NCBI GenBank assembly: GCA_905235565.1 | Contig: CAJOLR010000002.1 | Span: forward strand, 18,005 to 82,004 | Direction of reading: 5' to 3' | DNA: 64,000 nucleotides | From: an uncultured Bacteroidaceae bacterium | GTDB taxonomy: Bacteria; Bacteroidota; Bacteroidia; Bacteroidales; Bacteroidaceae | Shown: one piece after another, positions 24,151 through 32,899 of the stretch | Layout of the letters: the number at the start of each line of letters is the position of its first letter | Numbering within the stretch: the stretch's first letter is position 1 | Notes under the pieces: model-generated | What the model saw: the letters and a program-made list of their open reading frames with translations, nothing else | Databases searched by the model: none | What the model was told of the DNA's origin: nothing | Position numbers and translations under genes: made by a program

Positions 24151-25065
24151 ATGAGAAAAGACAGAATATTTGCAGCCTTGATGGCAGTGGTAATATCAGG
24201 TGCAGCAAATGCACAGACAGTGAGCGGTAACGTAGAGGACGGTTTTGATGTAAAGGCCGGCAAAGTGACAATGAGAGTCAACGCCAAGGAAGGTGGCAAG
24301 ATTATCTCATACAAGTACGGTGAAACCGAGATGATTTCACAGCTTCGTATGCAGAACCAGTACGGCAGCACCTTCTGGACCAGTCCTCAGAAAGAGTGGA
24401 ACTGGCCTCCTGTAACAGAGTTTGACCGTGCCGCCTACAATGATGAGTCACATCTTTGCAAACGCACTTTCGGCGATAACACCCAATCGCTGTTCCTTAC
24501 CAGCCAGATAGGCCGGAAACTGCCGTTCCAGATACTCAAACAGTATGCACCAGACCCCAAAGGCAAGTTTATCCGAATATCATATACCATAATCAACAAA
24601 GGTGACGAGACCCGGAAAGTGGCTCCTTGGGAGATAACACGAGTCATATCCGATGAGGAGGCCCTGATATTCTTCGATGCTCCAGTAGAGAGCATCACTC
24701 CGGCCAACCTTATCCCGTTCAAGGGTGAGGCCGGCGCTTCATGGTACAATTTTGAGACAGGTGGCCAGAACCGAAAGATCAATGCCGATGGCAAGGGCTG
24801 GCTGGCATACGCCGCAAACGGCCTGCTTATGATCAAGAAGTTCGATGACCTGACCCCCACACAACCCGCGCCTGATGAGGCCGAAATACAGGTATACGTA
24901 AACCAGGGCAAGACATACATAGAATTGGAGAGCCAGGGAGAGTACAAGACTCTGGCCCCGGGCGAGGGATTTACTTGGGATGTTGACTGGTATCTGATTC
25001 CTCTAAAGGATAAGGCAGAGCCTTCCAGGAAGTTACTCAAGCTTGTACGGAAGACCATCAAGTAA
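24151..25065 (+). CDS. Secreted DUF4380 protein
   Basis: A 304-residue protein with signal peptide MRKDRIFAALMAVVISGAANAQ. The mature part matches the DUF4380 look: AGKVTMRVNAKEGGKIISYKYG near the start, YGSTFWTSPQKEWNWPPV in the middle of the first third, and a C-terminal strand set ending EGFTWDVDWYLIPL. It resembles aldose-epimerase-like beta-sandwiches that bind sugars, but no activity is established. It is often found beside carbohydrate genes in Bacteroidetes. A permease gene starts 8 bp downstream, so the two probably form an operon. Confidence 0.78.
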   Translation: MRKDRIFAALMAVVISGAANAQTVSGNVEDGFDVKAGKVTMRVNAKEGGKIISYKYGETEMISQLRMQNQYGSTFWTSPQKEWNWPPVTEFDRAAYNDESHLCKRTFGDNTQSLFLTSQIGRKLPFQILKQYAPDPKGKFIRISYTIINKGDETRKVAPWEITRVISDEEALIFFDAPVESITPANLIPFKGEAGASWYNFETGGQNRKINADGKGWLAYAANGLLMIKKFDDLTPTQPAPDEAEIQVYVNQGKTYIELESQGEYKTLAPGEGFTWDVDWYLIPLKDKAEPSRKLLKLVRKTIK

Positions 25066-25073
25066 AAGGTGAC

Positions 25074-26132
25074 ATGGGGAAAATCAAATCATTTCTTGAA
25101 AGGAAGAACATTGTAATATCGGGAAAGCGTTACGGAGTAGATGCTTTGGGGGCTATGGCGCAAGGACTCTTTGCGTCACTTCTGATAGGTACGATCATCG
25201 CTACCATCGGCGAGCAGACAGGATTGCAGTGGCTGGTCGATATAGGCGGTTTTGCCAAGAGCATGGCAGGTCCGGCCATGGCAGCCTCGATAGCCTATGC
25301 GCTGGGCACGCCTAATCTGGTGCTTTTCTCAATGCTTGCAGTCGGTGCTGCAGCCAACAAGTTAGGTGGCGCCGGCGGTCCGCTTGCGGTCTATGTGGTG
25401 ACTGTTTTCGCATCCGAATTCGGCAAGGCCGTATCCAAGGAGACCAAGATTGACATTCTGATTACACCTCTCGTGACGATAGCAGTAGGTGTAGGCCTTT
25501 CTTACTGGTGGGCTCCCGGTATCGGTGCTGCTGCCAGCAGTCTCGGACACGTCATAATGTGGGCAACGACCAAACAGCCATTCCTTATGGGTGTTCTGGT
25601 ATCGGTCATCGTAGGCATGGCTCTGACCCTGCCGATAAGTTCGGCGGCAATATGTGCTGCGCTCAGTCTGACCGGTCTTGCCGGTGGAGCCGCCCTGGCG
25701 GGTTGCTGCGCCCAGATGGTTGGATTTGCGGTACTCAGTTTCAAGGAGAACCGATGGAACGGAATAATATCACAGGGCCTGGGTACCAGTATGCTTCAGA
25801 TGGGCAACATTATCAGGAATCCCAGGATATGGATTGTCCCCACATTGGTATCGGCCATAACCGGCCCCCTGGCTACCTGCCTTTTCCGGTTGGAGATGAA
25901 CGGTCCCGCCATTGCATCGGGTATGGGCACATGCGGTCTGGTAGGCCCGATAGGAGTCTATACCGGTTGGATGCAGGAGATTACGGCCGGTACCCGCACG
26001 ATGGTTGGAACAGCCGATTGGATAGGGCTTATAGCAATCTGCATAGTCTTGCCGGCTATACTTACCATTCTTTTCGGTGTGACGGTGCGCAGGGTCGGCT
26101 GGATAAAGGAGGGCGACCTCAAGCTTGACTGA
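25074..26132 (+). CDS. PTS-IIC-like integral membrane permease (PTS_EIIC_2 type)
   Basis: A 352-residue protein with about ten hydrophobic segments and conserved glycine-rich stretches (AVGAAANKLGGAGGPLAVYV, LPISSAAICAALSLTGLAGG, GMGTCGLVGPIGVY). The pattern matches the PTS_EIIC_2 family (PF13303). No PTS IIA, IIB or HPr gene is nearby, and Bacteroidales rarely carry a sugar PTS, so phosphotransfer-linked uptake is doubtful; it may be a stand-alone transporter. It lies 8 bp after the DUF4380 gene, and the MATE remnant starts 2 bp after its stop. Confidence 0.75.
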   Translation: MGKIKSFLERKNIVISGKRYGVDALGAMAQGLFASLLIGTIIATIGEQTGLQWLVDIGGFAKSMAGPAMAASIAYALGTPNLVLFSMLAVGAAANKLGGAGGPLAVYVVTVFASEFGKAVSKETKIDILITPLVTIAVGVGLSYWWAPGIGAAASSLGHVIMWATTKQPFLMGVLVSVIVGMALTLPISSAAICAALSLTGLAGGAALAGCCAQMVGFAVLSFKENRWNGIISQGLGTSMLQMGNIIRNPRIWIVPTLVSAITGPLATCLFRLEMNGPAIASGMGTCGLVGPIGVYTGWMQEITAGTRTMVGTADWIGLIAICIVLPAILTILFGVTVRRVGWIKEGDLKLD

Positions 26133-26134
26133 CA

Positions 26135-26505
26135 GTGAAGATTGAACTGGCAGGGAACTACAGTTACGGGAGGATGGTCAGGTCATCCGTCCCGTCTGTC
26201 CTTATGATGCTGATAACGGCCATACTGTTCCTGTTCCTGGCCAGGCCTGTTGCCATACTCCTGGGGGCCGAAGGAGAACTGGTGGACCTGTGCGTCACAT
26301 ATAGCCGCATTCTGGTACTGGTGCTGCCGTTGTTTATGTGCCAGATGGCTTTCCACTCCTTTTATTTGAGCTGGGTTCAATATTTGTCCTACCCGTATTC
26401 CTTGGACTTGACGGGGTCTGGCTTGCTGTCGATGCAGCCGATGTCCTGGCTCTGATAATGTCGGTAATACTTCTTGCCGTATTCCGTCGTCGTTACGGAT
26501 ACTGA
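26135..26505 (+). pseudogene. MATE efflux gene collapsed by two deletions and a frameshift
   Basis: From GTG 26135 the frame reads a true MATE start (NYSYGRMVRSSVPSVLMM), then jumps to what should be residues ~90-155 (LFLFLARPVAILLGAEGEL, VDLCVTYSRILVLVLPLF). Near 26377 it changes frame and jumps to the end of the protein, IFVLPVFLGLDGVWLAV then VILLAVFRRRYGY and a stop at 26503-26505. A full MATE transporter has ~440-460 residues and 12 helices; about 124 codons remain. The gene cannot make a working transporter. It begins 2 bp after the permease stop, so it was probably the last gene of that operon. It ends just before the rpsP terminator. Confidence 0.75.
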
Positions 26506-26534
26506 AAAAAAACTCCGGCCTTGCGGACCGGAGT
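26503..26534 (-). terminator. Rho-independent terminator of rpsP
   Basis: On the minus strand ACTCCGG pairs with CCGGAGT (26528-26534 and 26512-26518) around a 9-nt loop, followed by eight or nine T's. It lies 24 bp beyond the rpsP stop and also closes the facing MATE remnant. Confidence 0.85.
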
Positions 26535-26557
26535 CTTGATTGTCTTGGGCAAGAGAT

Positions 26558-27124
26558 TTATGCCTCGGCGGGAACTGCCTCTTCAGCAGGTGCCTCAGTA
26601 GCCTCGGCGGGTGCCTCCTCTGCTGCTGCTGCTTCTGCTGCAGCTGCCTCGGCTGCTGCCTTGGCCTCAGCCTTCTTGGTAGCCACCTTCTCAGCGATAG
26701 CCTCGTTTACCTTCTTTTCTGCTTCCAGTTTAGCCTTGCTCTGCTCGCGCCTGGTCTGCTCATCCTTAACGGTGATAGCCTTCAGAGCGCTCTCCTTAGC
26801 CTGCTTCCAGGCATCGAACCTGGCCTGAGCTGCTGCCTCATCGAATGCGCCTTTCTTGACGCCACCCTTGAGGTGCTTCATAAGATACACACCCTCACGT
26901 GACAGGATGTTACGTGCGGTGTCGGTGGGCTGTGCGCCAACCATTACCCAATACAGGGCTCTTTCGAAGTTCAAATCTACTGTAGCGGGATTGGTGTTAG
27001 GATTATAGGTACCAATCTTCTCAATAAACTTTCCATCACGTGGAGCTCTGGAGTCTGCAATTACGATTGAATAGAAGGCGTAACCTTTGTGGCCTCTTCT
27101 CTGCAATCTGATTTTTGCTGCCAT
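26558..27124 (-). CDS. rpsP: 30S ribosomal protein S16 with extended C-terminus
   Basis: A 188-residue S16. The core (residues 1-80) is typical: [39 protein letters not shown] and [20 protein letters not shown] lysine-rich helical stretch follows, then an alanine/glutamate-rich low-complexity tail ([19 protein letters not shown] and so on). The core family is ~80 residues; the long acidic tail is usual in Bacteroidetes S16. The protein is part of the 30S subunit and helps its assembly. It is transcribed alone with a good terminator. Confidence 0.96.
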   Translation of the reverse strand: MAAKIRLQRRGHKGYAFYSIVIADSRAPRDGKFIEKIGTYNPNTNPATVDLNFERALYWVMVGAQPTDTARNILSREGVYLMKHLKGGVKKGAFDEAAAQARFDAWKQAKESALKAITVKDEQTRREQSKAKLEAEKKVNEAIAEKVATKKAEAKAAAEAAAAEAAAAEEAPAEATEAPAEEAVPAEA

Positions 27125-27286
27125 AAGTTGTTGTTTTTATTGAATTTATAAATGATTTGAATAACCGTTATCCCGTAACGGTGCCGCAAAGGTAGTAAAA
27201 TTTGGCGAACTCACAATTAATCTGTGCTTTTTAATTTTTTCCGATAAAAATGTGATTTTGATACGTTCCGAGAATTAGAAATATCT

Positions 27287-27294
27287 TACATTTG
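27287..27294 (+). promoter_or_regulatory. -7 promoter element of the rnf operon
   Basis: TACATTTG, 26 nt before ATG 27321. The ~195-bp gap shared with rpsP holds no other feature I can support. Confidence 0.55.
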
Positions 27295-27320
27295 TGGAAT
27301 AAATCGGATCAGGAGTATTA

Positions 27321-27734
27321 ATGACTCAGGAAATAAGGCACGACGGTATTGTGGACTCTGTTGAAGGTCAGACTGTTGTTGTACGTATTACCCAATCATC
27401 AGCTTGTGGAGGGTGTCAGGCAAGGAGCATTTGTCACGCTGCCGAATCCAAGGATAAGCTGGTTGAGGTGAATTGTACCGATGCCGGCAGCCTGCAGATC
27501 GGGCAGACGGTAACGGTGGCCGGTGCGGAGAGTCTTGGCATGAAAGCCGTGGCTTTCTCATTCGGGCTGCCTCTATTGCTTTTATTGGCCGCACTGATTA
27601 CTGCTGTGGCTGTCACAGGCAGTGAAAAGGTTGCGGCTATAGCAGCGTTGGGTATACTGTTGCCTTATTATATCGTGCTGTTCCTGCTCCGTGACAGGAT
27701 TAAAAAGGACTTTCAATTCAGTATCAAACTTTAA
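27321..27734 (+). CDS. RseC/MucC-family protein (SoxR-reducing-system type)
   Basis: A 137-residue protein with the RseC pattern: an N-terminal beta domain with a Cys cluster (SSACGGCQARSICH), then two membrane helices (AVAFSFGLPLLLLLAALIT and VAAIAALGILLPYYIVLF). RseC-type proteins accompany Rnf complexes and help in reduction of SoxR in enterobacteria; in Bacteroidetes they form the first gene of the rnf operon. The Cys set may bind an Fe-S cluster. rnfB starts 7 bp after its stop. Confidence 0.88.
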   Translation: MTQEIRHDGIVDSVEGQTVVVRITQSSACGGCQARSICHAAESKDKLVEVNCTDAGSLQIGQTVTVAGAESLGMKAVAFSFGLPLLLLLAALITAVAVTGSEKVAAIAALGILLPYYIVLFLLRDRIKKDFQFSIKL

Positions 27735-27741
27735 ACTGTAT

Positions 27742-28650
27742 ATGACGTTTATTTTGACAGCTGTCCTTGTACTAGGTGCCACCGGACTTGTTTTGGGACT
27801 GGTGTTGTACCTGATATCCAGGAAGTTCAAGGTTGAAGAGGACCCCAGAGTGGGTCAGATCACCGAACTGCTGCCCGGTGCCAACTGCGGCGGATGCGGA
27901 TTCCCCGGTTGTTCGGCTTTTGCCGCTGCTTGCGTCAAGAGTGACTCAATGGAGGGCCTCAAGTGTTCGGTATGTAAGAGTGAGGTAATGCAACAAATCG
28001 CATCCATAACAGGTCATGCGGTAGAGGTTGGAGTTGAGAAGGTTGCTGTGGTCCGTTGTAACGGATCGTGCCAGAACCGTCCCAGGACTCGTGTATATGA
28101 CGGGGCCAGGAGCTGCGCCGCAGCTGCACTGATGAACGGAGGTGAGACGGGTTGTTTCTTTGGTTGCCTGGGTTGTGGTGACTGTGTGAAAGCCTGTAAG
28201 TTTGATGCCATACAAATGGATGCGGAGACAGGTCTGCCTGTTGTGGATCAGGATAAATGTACCGCTTGCGGCGCTTGCGCCAAGGCTTGTCCCCGTACCA
28301 TCATCGAACTGCGCAACAAGAACAAACTGGACCGCAGGGTTTACGTGAGTTGTGTAAACAAGGATAAGGGCCCGATAGCCAAGAAGGCTTGCAGCGTAGC
28401 ATGCATAGGCTGTGGCAAGTGCGTCAAGGCATGTCCGTTCGAGGCCATCACCCTTGAAAACAATCTTGCATACATTGATTTTGAAAAATGCCGTTTGTGC
28501 CGCAAGTGTGTGGATGAGTGCCCTCAGCAGACAATTACGGCTGTCAACTTCCCGCCCAAGAAGGTTGCAGTTCCTGCTCAGCCTGCCCAGACAGACCAGC
28601 CGGTTCAGACAGACCAGCCGGCCCCGGCCGAAAATACGGTAAAAGAATAA
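27742..28650 (+). CDS. rnfB: Rnf complex subunit B (polyferredoxin)
   Basis: A 302-residue RnfB. It has an N-terminal membrane anchor (MTFILTAVLVLGATGLVLG), the Fe-S domain CGGCGFPGCSAFAAAC, then four ferredoxin-like repeats: CLGCGDCVKACKF, CTACGACAKACPR, CIGCGKCVKACPF and CRLCRKCVDECPQ. RnfB takes electrons from reduced ferredoxin. A Pro/Gln/Thr-rich tail (QTDQPVQTDQP repeats) closes the protein and may be disordered. The start is ATG 27742; the longer frame from 27691 overlaps the RseC gene and has no family sequence. It lies 4 bp before rnfC. Confidence 0.95.
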   Translation: MTFILTAVLVLGATGLVLGLVLYLISRKFKVEEDPRVGQITELLPGANCGGCGFPGCSAFAAACVKSDSMEGLKCSVCKSEVMQQIASITGHAVEVGVEKVAVVRCNGSCQNRPRTRVYDGARSCAAAALMNGGETGCFFGCLGCGDCVKACKFDAIQMDAETGLPVVDQDKCTACGACAKACPRTIIELRNKNKLDRRVYVSCVNKDKGPIAKKACSVACIGCGKCVKACPFEAITLENNLAYIDFEKCRLCRKCVDECPQQTITAVNFPPKKVAVPAQPAQTDQPVQTDQPAPAENTVKE

Positions 28651-28654
28651 CAAC

Positions 28655-29998
28655 ATGGCTATGAATACATTTAAAATAGGTGGCGTACATCCCGAGCCCA
28701 ATAAGCTTACGGCCGACAGGAAGATAGAGACTCTGGGACTTCCCAAGCAGGCTGTATTCCCGTTGTCACAGCATATCGGAGCTCCGGCCGTACCTTGTGT
28801 ACAGAAAGGTGATACTGTGCTTGTCGGAACCAGGATAGCCGAACCCGGCGGTTTCATGTCGGCTTCAATACACTCATCGGTATCCGGTAAGGTTGCCAAG
28901 ATAGACTCCATCGTCGATGCCAGCGGACTGCGCAAGCCTGCCATATTCATCGATGTGGATGGAGATGAATGGGATCCGACAATTGACCGTTCCGACAAGC
29001 TGGTGCTTCAGTGCAACTTGTCGCGGGAAGAGATTATAGAAAAGATCAAGAATGCCGGTGTAGTGGGTATGGGAGGTGCCTGTTTCCCGACGCATGTAAA
29101 GCTTTCTCCCCCCAAGGACTGTACTATTGATACTCTCATAATCAATGCCGTGGAGTGTGAGCCGTTCCTGACGGCAGACCACAGGCTGATGCTGGAGTAT
29201 CCAGACCAGATCATCATCGGAATAAAGGTAATCCTCAAGGTGCTGGGCATCGACCGGGCAGTCATAGGCATAGAAGCCAATAAGCCCGATGCCATAGAAC
29301 TGATGAATTCAAAGACTGCCATGGTCAGCGGCATAGAGGTGATGCCTCTCAAGATGAAATATCCCCAGGGAGGTGAAAAACAGCTGATTGAGGCTGTCAC
29401 CGGCCGTCAGGTTCCGCCTCCACCCGCACTCCCCGCCAACGTGGGTTGTGTGGTGCAGAACGTGGGCACCGTTTTTGCCATCTATGAGGCTGTCATGAAG
29501 AATAAGCCTCTGTTTGAACGCATAGTTACCGTTACCGGTCAGGAACTCCGGAATCCATGCAACCTGAAGGTGCGTATGGGTACCCCGGTAAGCCAGCTCA
29601 TAGAATATGCCGGCGGAATGCCGGAAGATACCGGCAAGCTGATATCCGGCGGTCCCATGATGGGACGTCCGCTGTTGGATGATACAGCTCCGGTAGTAAA
29701 GGGCACATCGGGCCTGCTTATGATTCCCGAATCCGATGCCATACGCCGTGAGGAGCGTAACTGCATCCGTTGTGCCAAGTGCGTACAGGCATGCCCCATG
29801 GGACTGGAACCCTATCTGCTTGCCACAGCATCGGAATCATCGGACTGGGAGTGTGCCGAAGAGAACTGGATAATGAGTTGTATAGAGTGCGGCTGCTGTC
29901 AGAGCACCTGCCCGTCACGCAGGCCTCTGCTTGACTGGGTCCGTCTTGCCAAGAACAGGGTAGGCGGCATAATCCGCGCACGTAACGCAAAGAAATAA
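28655..29998 (+). CDS. rnfC: Rnf complex subunit C
   Basis: A 447-residue RnfC. It shows the N-terminal barrel-sandwich block (GGVHPEPNKLTADRKI), a glycine-rich NADH/FMN-binding region (GVVGMGGACFPTHVKL, INAVECEPFLTADHRLM), an SLBB-like domain, and two C-terminal [4Fe-4S] motifs, CIRCAKCVQACPMGLEP and CIECGCCQSTCPSRRP. RnfC reduces NAD+ on the cytoplasmic side. The length fits the short Bacteroidetes form without the long Ala-rich tail of the E. coli protein. It is in the middle of a tight operon. Confidence 0.96.
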   Translation: MAMNTFKIGGVHPEPNKLTADRKIETLGLPKQAVFPLSQHIGAPAVPCVQKGDTVLVGTRIAEPGGFMSASIHSSVSGKVAKIDSIVDASGLRKPAIFIDVDGDEWDPTIDRSDKLVLQCNLSREEIIEKIKNAGVVGMGGACFPTHVKLSPPKDCTIDTLIINAVECEPFLTADHRLMLEYPDQIIIGIKVILKVLGIDRAVIGIEANKPDAIELMNSKTAMVSGIEVMPLKMKYPQGGEKQLIEAVTGRQVPPPPALPANVGCVVQNVGTVFAIYEAVMKNKPLFERIVTVTGQELRNPCNLKVRMGTPVSQLIEYAGGMPEDTGKLISGGPMMGRPLLDDTAPVVKGTSGLLMIPESDAIRREERNCIRCAKCVQACPMGLEPYLLATASESSDWECAEENWIMSCIECGCCQSTCPSRRPLLDWVRLAKNRVGGIIRARNAKK

Positions 29999-30004
29999 GT
30001 AATC

Positions 30005-30988
30005 ATGGCTCAGAAACTATATGTAACTACATCACCGCACGTGCATTGCGGTGATACCATAGAGAGAAACATGCGCTGGGTGATTGTGGCCCTTATGCCG
30101 GCACTCATTGCATCATTCGTGGTATTCGGACTGGGATCACTGATAGTTACAGCTACATCAGTTGCATCCTGTCTCTTCTTTGAGTGGTTCATTACCAAAG
30201 TGTTCCTCAAGAAACCGTCCACCCTTGCCGACGGCTCTGCAATAATAACCGGTATCCTGCTGGCGTTCAACCTGCCGTCCAACTTGCCGCTGTATATGAT
30301 TGTGATAGGAGCTTTGGTGGCTATCGGAATCGGCAAGATGGCGTTCGGAGGACTGGGTAACAACCCGTTCAACCCTGCACTTGTAGGCCGTGTGTTCCTG
30401 CTGATATCATTCCCGGCCAAGATGACTTCATGGCCCGTCCCGCATCAGCTTTCTGCTTATGCCGATGCCGTTACCGGTGCAACGCCGATGAACCTTATCG
30501 GTCAGATTGCAGGCGGTAATGTATCTGCCGCTGACCAGCTGCCTGACCTGACAGACCTTTTCCTTGGTAACATAGGAGGCTGTATTGGTGAGGTGAGTGC
30601 TCTTGCACTGCTCATCGGACTTGTTATCCTGCTATGGCGCAAGGTTATCACATGGCATATTCCTGTGGCTATATTGCTTACAGTAGCAGTACTGACAGGC
30701 ATCATGTGGCTTATAAATCCGGTACTTTACGTCAATCCCCTGTATCATCTCTGTTCGGGCGGTCTTATGTTGGGCGCCATCTTTATGGCCACTGACTATG
30801 TGACATCCCCAATGACTCACAAGGGGATGCTATGGTACGGTGCCGGAATTGGTTTCCTGACCGTAATCATCAGATATTTCGGATCTTATCCGGAGGGCAT
30901 GTCGTTCGCTATCCTTATCATGAACGCCGTTACTCCGCTTATCAACAACTGGTGCAAACCTAAACGTTTCGGGGAGGCAGTAAAATGA
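30005..30988 (+). CDS. rnfD: Rnf complex subunit D (flavinylated membrane subunit)
   Basis: A 327-residue protein with about ten membrane helices. The covalent FMN site is visible as AVTGATP, with target Thr160; ApbE attaches FMN at this threonine in the family. Other family blocks are GGLGNNPFNPALVGRVFL and ATDYVTSPMTHKGMLWYG. RnfD moves electrons through the membrane, coupled to ion pumping (Na+ or H+, not decided by sequence here). Its stop overlaps the start of rnfG by 4 bp (ATGA), so the two are translationally coupled. Confidence 0.96.
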   Translation: MAQKLYVTTSPHVHCGDTIERNMRWVIVALMPALIASFVVFGLGSLIVTATSVASCLFFEWFITKVFLKKPSTLADGSAIITGILLAFNLPSNLPLYMIVIGALVAIGIGKMAFGGLGNNPFNPALVGRVFLLISFPAKMTSWPVPHQLSAYADAVTGATPMNLIGQIAGGNVSAADQLPDLTDLFLGNIGGCIGEVSALALLIGLVILLWRKVITWHIPVAILLTVAVLTGIMWLINPVLYVNPLYHLCSGGLMLGAIFMATDYVTSPMTHKGMLWYGAGIGFLTVIIRYFGSYPEGMSFAILIMNAVTPLINNWCKPKRFGEAVK

Positions 30989-31656
30989 AAAAACTTGAAT
31001 CAAACATACTGAATATGGCCGTTGTCCTGACAGCGATAGCTGTCGTGGCAGGCGGATTGCTGGCCTGGGTTAACAATGTGACTGCAGGTCCGATAGAGAC
31101 CATCAACAATCTGGCCATTGAGAATGGTATCAAGAGCGTGATACTGGGTGACCGTGACATTCAGTTCCGTGTAGAGGATCCTGTTGAGAAAGAGGGTTTT
31201 GTCTTCCACAACGTGTATGACACCAACGATAATCTTCTTGGAACGGCAGTCGAATCTACCGATAAGAACGGATTCGGCGGTTCTATCAAGATAATGGTGG
31301 GCTTTGACTCTGAAGGCAAGATCCTTGGGTATGAGGTGCTTGAGCACAGCGAGACCCCGGGACTTGGTGCACAGGCCAACGAGTGGTTCCGCCAGAAGAG
31401 CGGTCAGGTTGAGGAGCAATCGGCCGTAACCACCGTCCTTCTGGGAGCTCCCGGCAAACCCGGAAACCACAATATCATTGGGATGAACCCCGGTGACAAC
31501 CTTATGACCGTCACCAAGGACGGAGGCGAGGTTGATGCCATCACCGCTTCCACAATAACATCCAGAGCATTCCTTCGTGCAGTGAACGCCGCATACAAGG
31601 CTGTGTTCGGATACACAGCCGCCGATGGTGTCAGCGGAGCTTCGTCACAGAACTAA
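30985..31656 (+). CDS. rnfG: Rnf complex subunit G (FMN-binding)
   Basis: A 223-residue protein with one N-terminal membrane helix (LNMAVVLTAIAVVAGGLLAWV) and a periplasmic FMN-binding domain. The flavinylation site is DAITASTITS with target Thr190, the Bacteroidetes variant of SGATxT. GLGAQANEWF and GGEVDAITAS are family blocks. RnfG relays electrons between RnfD and the other subunits on the outer face of the membrane. It overlaps rnfD by 4 bp and lies 14 bp before rnfE. Confidence 0.94.
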   Translation: MKKLESNILNMAVVLTAIAVVAGGLLAWVNNVTAGPIETINNLAIENGIKSVILGDRDIQFRVEDPVEKEGFVFHNVYDTNDNLLGTAVESTDKNGFGGSIKIMVGFDSEGKILGYEVLEHSETPGLGAQANEWFRQKSGQVEEQSAVTTVLLGAPGKPGNHNIIGMNPGDNLMTVTKDGGEVDAITASTITSRAFLRAVNAAYKAVFGYTAADGVSGASSQN

Positions 31657-31670
31657 AAACCAAGGCAACG

Positions 31671-32261
31671 ATGAATTACTTCAAGACAATAATAAACGGA
31701 ATAGTAAAGGAGAACCCTACTTTTGTACTCCTTCTGGGAATGTGTCCCACCCTGGCCACAACTACATCGGCCATAAACGGATTGGGAATGGGCGTTGCCA
31801 CAATGTTTGTGCTCATATGCTCCAACACATTCATTTCACTTTTAAAGAACCTCATCCCTGACGGCGTGAGAATACCTTGCTACATTGTGGTGATAGCGTC
31901 ATTCGTAACACTGCTGCAGATGCTCATGCAGGCTTACGTGCCGGATCTTTACAAGACATTGGGTATTTTTATACCGCTGATTGTGGTTAACTGCATCATA
32001 TTGGGCCGTGCCGAGGCATTTGCTGCCAAGAACAACGTTCTGGCATCTGTCTGTGACGGCATCGGTATCGGCATAGGTTTCACGCTGGCCCTGACCATAC
32101 TGGGATTTGTACGCGAACTGCTGGGCAACGGCGCTGTTTTCGGATACAGCATATTCCCCGAGTCAATGAAGATGCTGGTATTCGTACTGGCACCCGGAGC
32201 GTTCATCACCCTTGGTCTTCTGATGGCAATAGTCAATTCAATAAAGAACCGTAAAGCCTGA
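31671..32261 (+). CDS. rnfE: Rnf complex subunit E
   Basis: A 196-residue protein with six membrane helices, homologous to RnfA and NqrD. Family blocks are NPTFVLLLGMCPTLATTTSA, the conserved GRAEAFA segment, and DGIGIGIGFTLALT with ELLGNG. With RnfA it forms the central membrane pair that holds an iron-sulphur cluster through cysteines (the Cys in LGMCPTLA and in VVNCIILGRAEA). It ends 5 bp before rnfA. Confidence 0.95.
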   Translation: MNYFKTIINGIVKENPTFVLLLGMCPTLATTTSAINGLGMGVATMFVLICSNTFISLLKNLIPDGVRIPCYIVVIASFVTLLQMLMQAYVPDLYKTLGIFIPLIVVNCIILGRAEAFAAKNNVLASVCDGIGIGIGFTLALTILGFVRELLGNGAVFGYSIFPESMKMLVFVLAPGAFITLGLLMAIVNSIKNRKA

Positions 32262-32266
32262 ACACT

Positions 32267-32887
32267 ATGGAATATTTTCTGATTTTTATAGCTGCTATAT
32301 TTGTCAATAATATAGTTCTCTCCCAGTTCCTGGGCATATGTCCGTTCCTGGGCGTTTCCAAGAAGATCAGTACCGCCGCCGGTATGGGCCTGGCAGTAAC
32401 GTTTGTGCTTACGGTTGCGGTAATCGTTACCTATTCATTGCAGAAATGGGTGCTTGACCCATATGGTCTGGGCTATCTGCAGACCATCCTGTTCATCCTG
32501 GTGATAGCAGGTCTGGTACAGATGCTGGAGATGGTGCTTAAGAAAGTATCTCCGTCACTTTATCAGGCTCTGGGTATATTCCTTCCGCTTATTACCACCA
32601 ACTGCTGCATCCTGGGCGTATCCATCCTGGTGGCCAATACCACATATAACGCTCAGGGGCTGGAGCCTAACCTGCTTACAGGTGTTGTTTACGCATTCGC
32701 CACATCGATAGGTTTCGCTCTTGCCCTGATAATATTTGCAGGCATACGTGAGCAGCTGGCACGGGTGCGCGTACCCAAGAGCATGGAGGGTATGGCTATC
32801 GCCCTGATCACAGCCGGTCTGCTGGCACTGGCATTCATGGGATTCAGCGGCGTGGATCACGGCATTGCCGTTGCTGCAGGACTTTAA
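32267..32887 (+). CDS. rnfA: Rnf complex subunit A
   Basis: A 206-residue protein with six membrane helices, partner of RnfE. Family blocks are NNIVLSQFLGICPFLGVSKK near the start, LPLITTNCCILGVSILV in the middle and FAGIREQLARVRVPKSMEG near the end. The conserved cysteines in GICPFLG and TNCCILG ligate the shared Fe-S cluster in the known Rnf/Nqr structures. A flavoprotein reductase gene starts 12 bp after it, in the same operon. Confidence 0.96.
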   Translation: MEYFLIFIAAIFVNNIVLSQFLGICPFLGVSKKISTAAGMGLAVTFVLTVAVIVTYSLQKWVLDPYGLGYLQTILFILVIAGLVQMLEMVLKKVSPSLYQALGIFLPLITTNCCILGVSILVANTTYNAQGLEPNLLTGVVYAFATSIGFALALIIFAGIREQLARVRVPKSMEGMAIALITAGLLALAFMGFSGVDHGIAVAAGL

Positions 32888-32899
32888 TTCTTTTAATAT

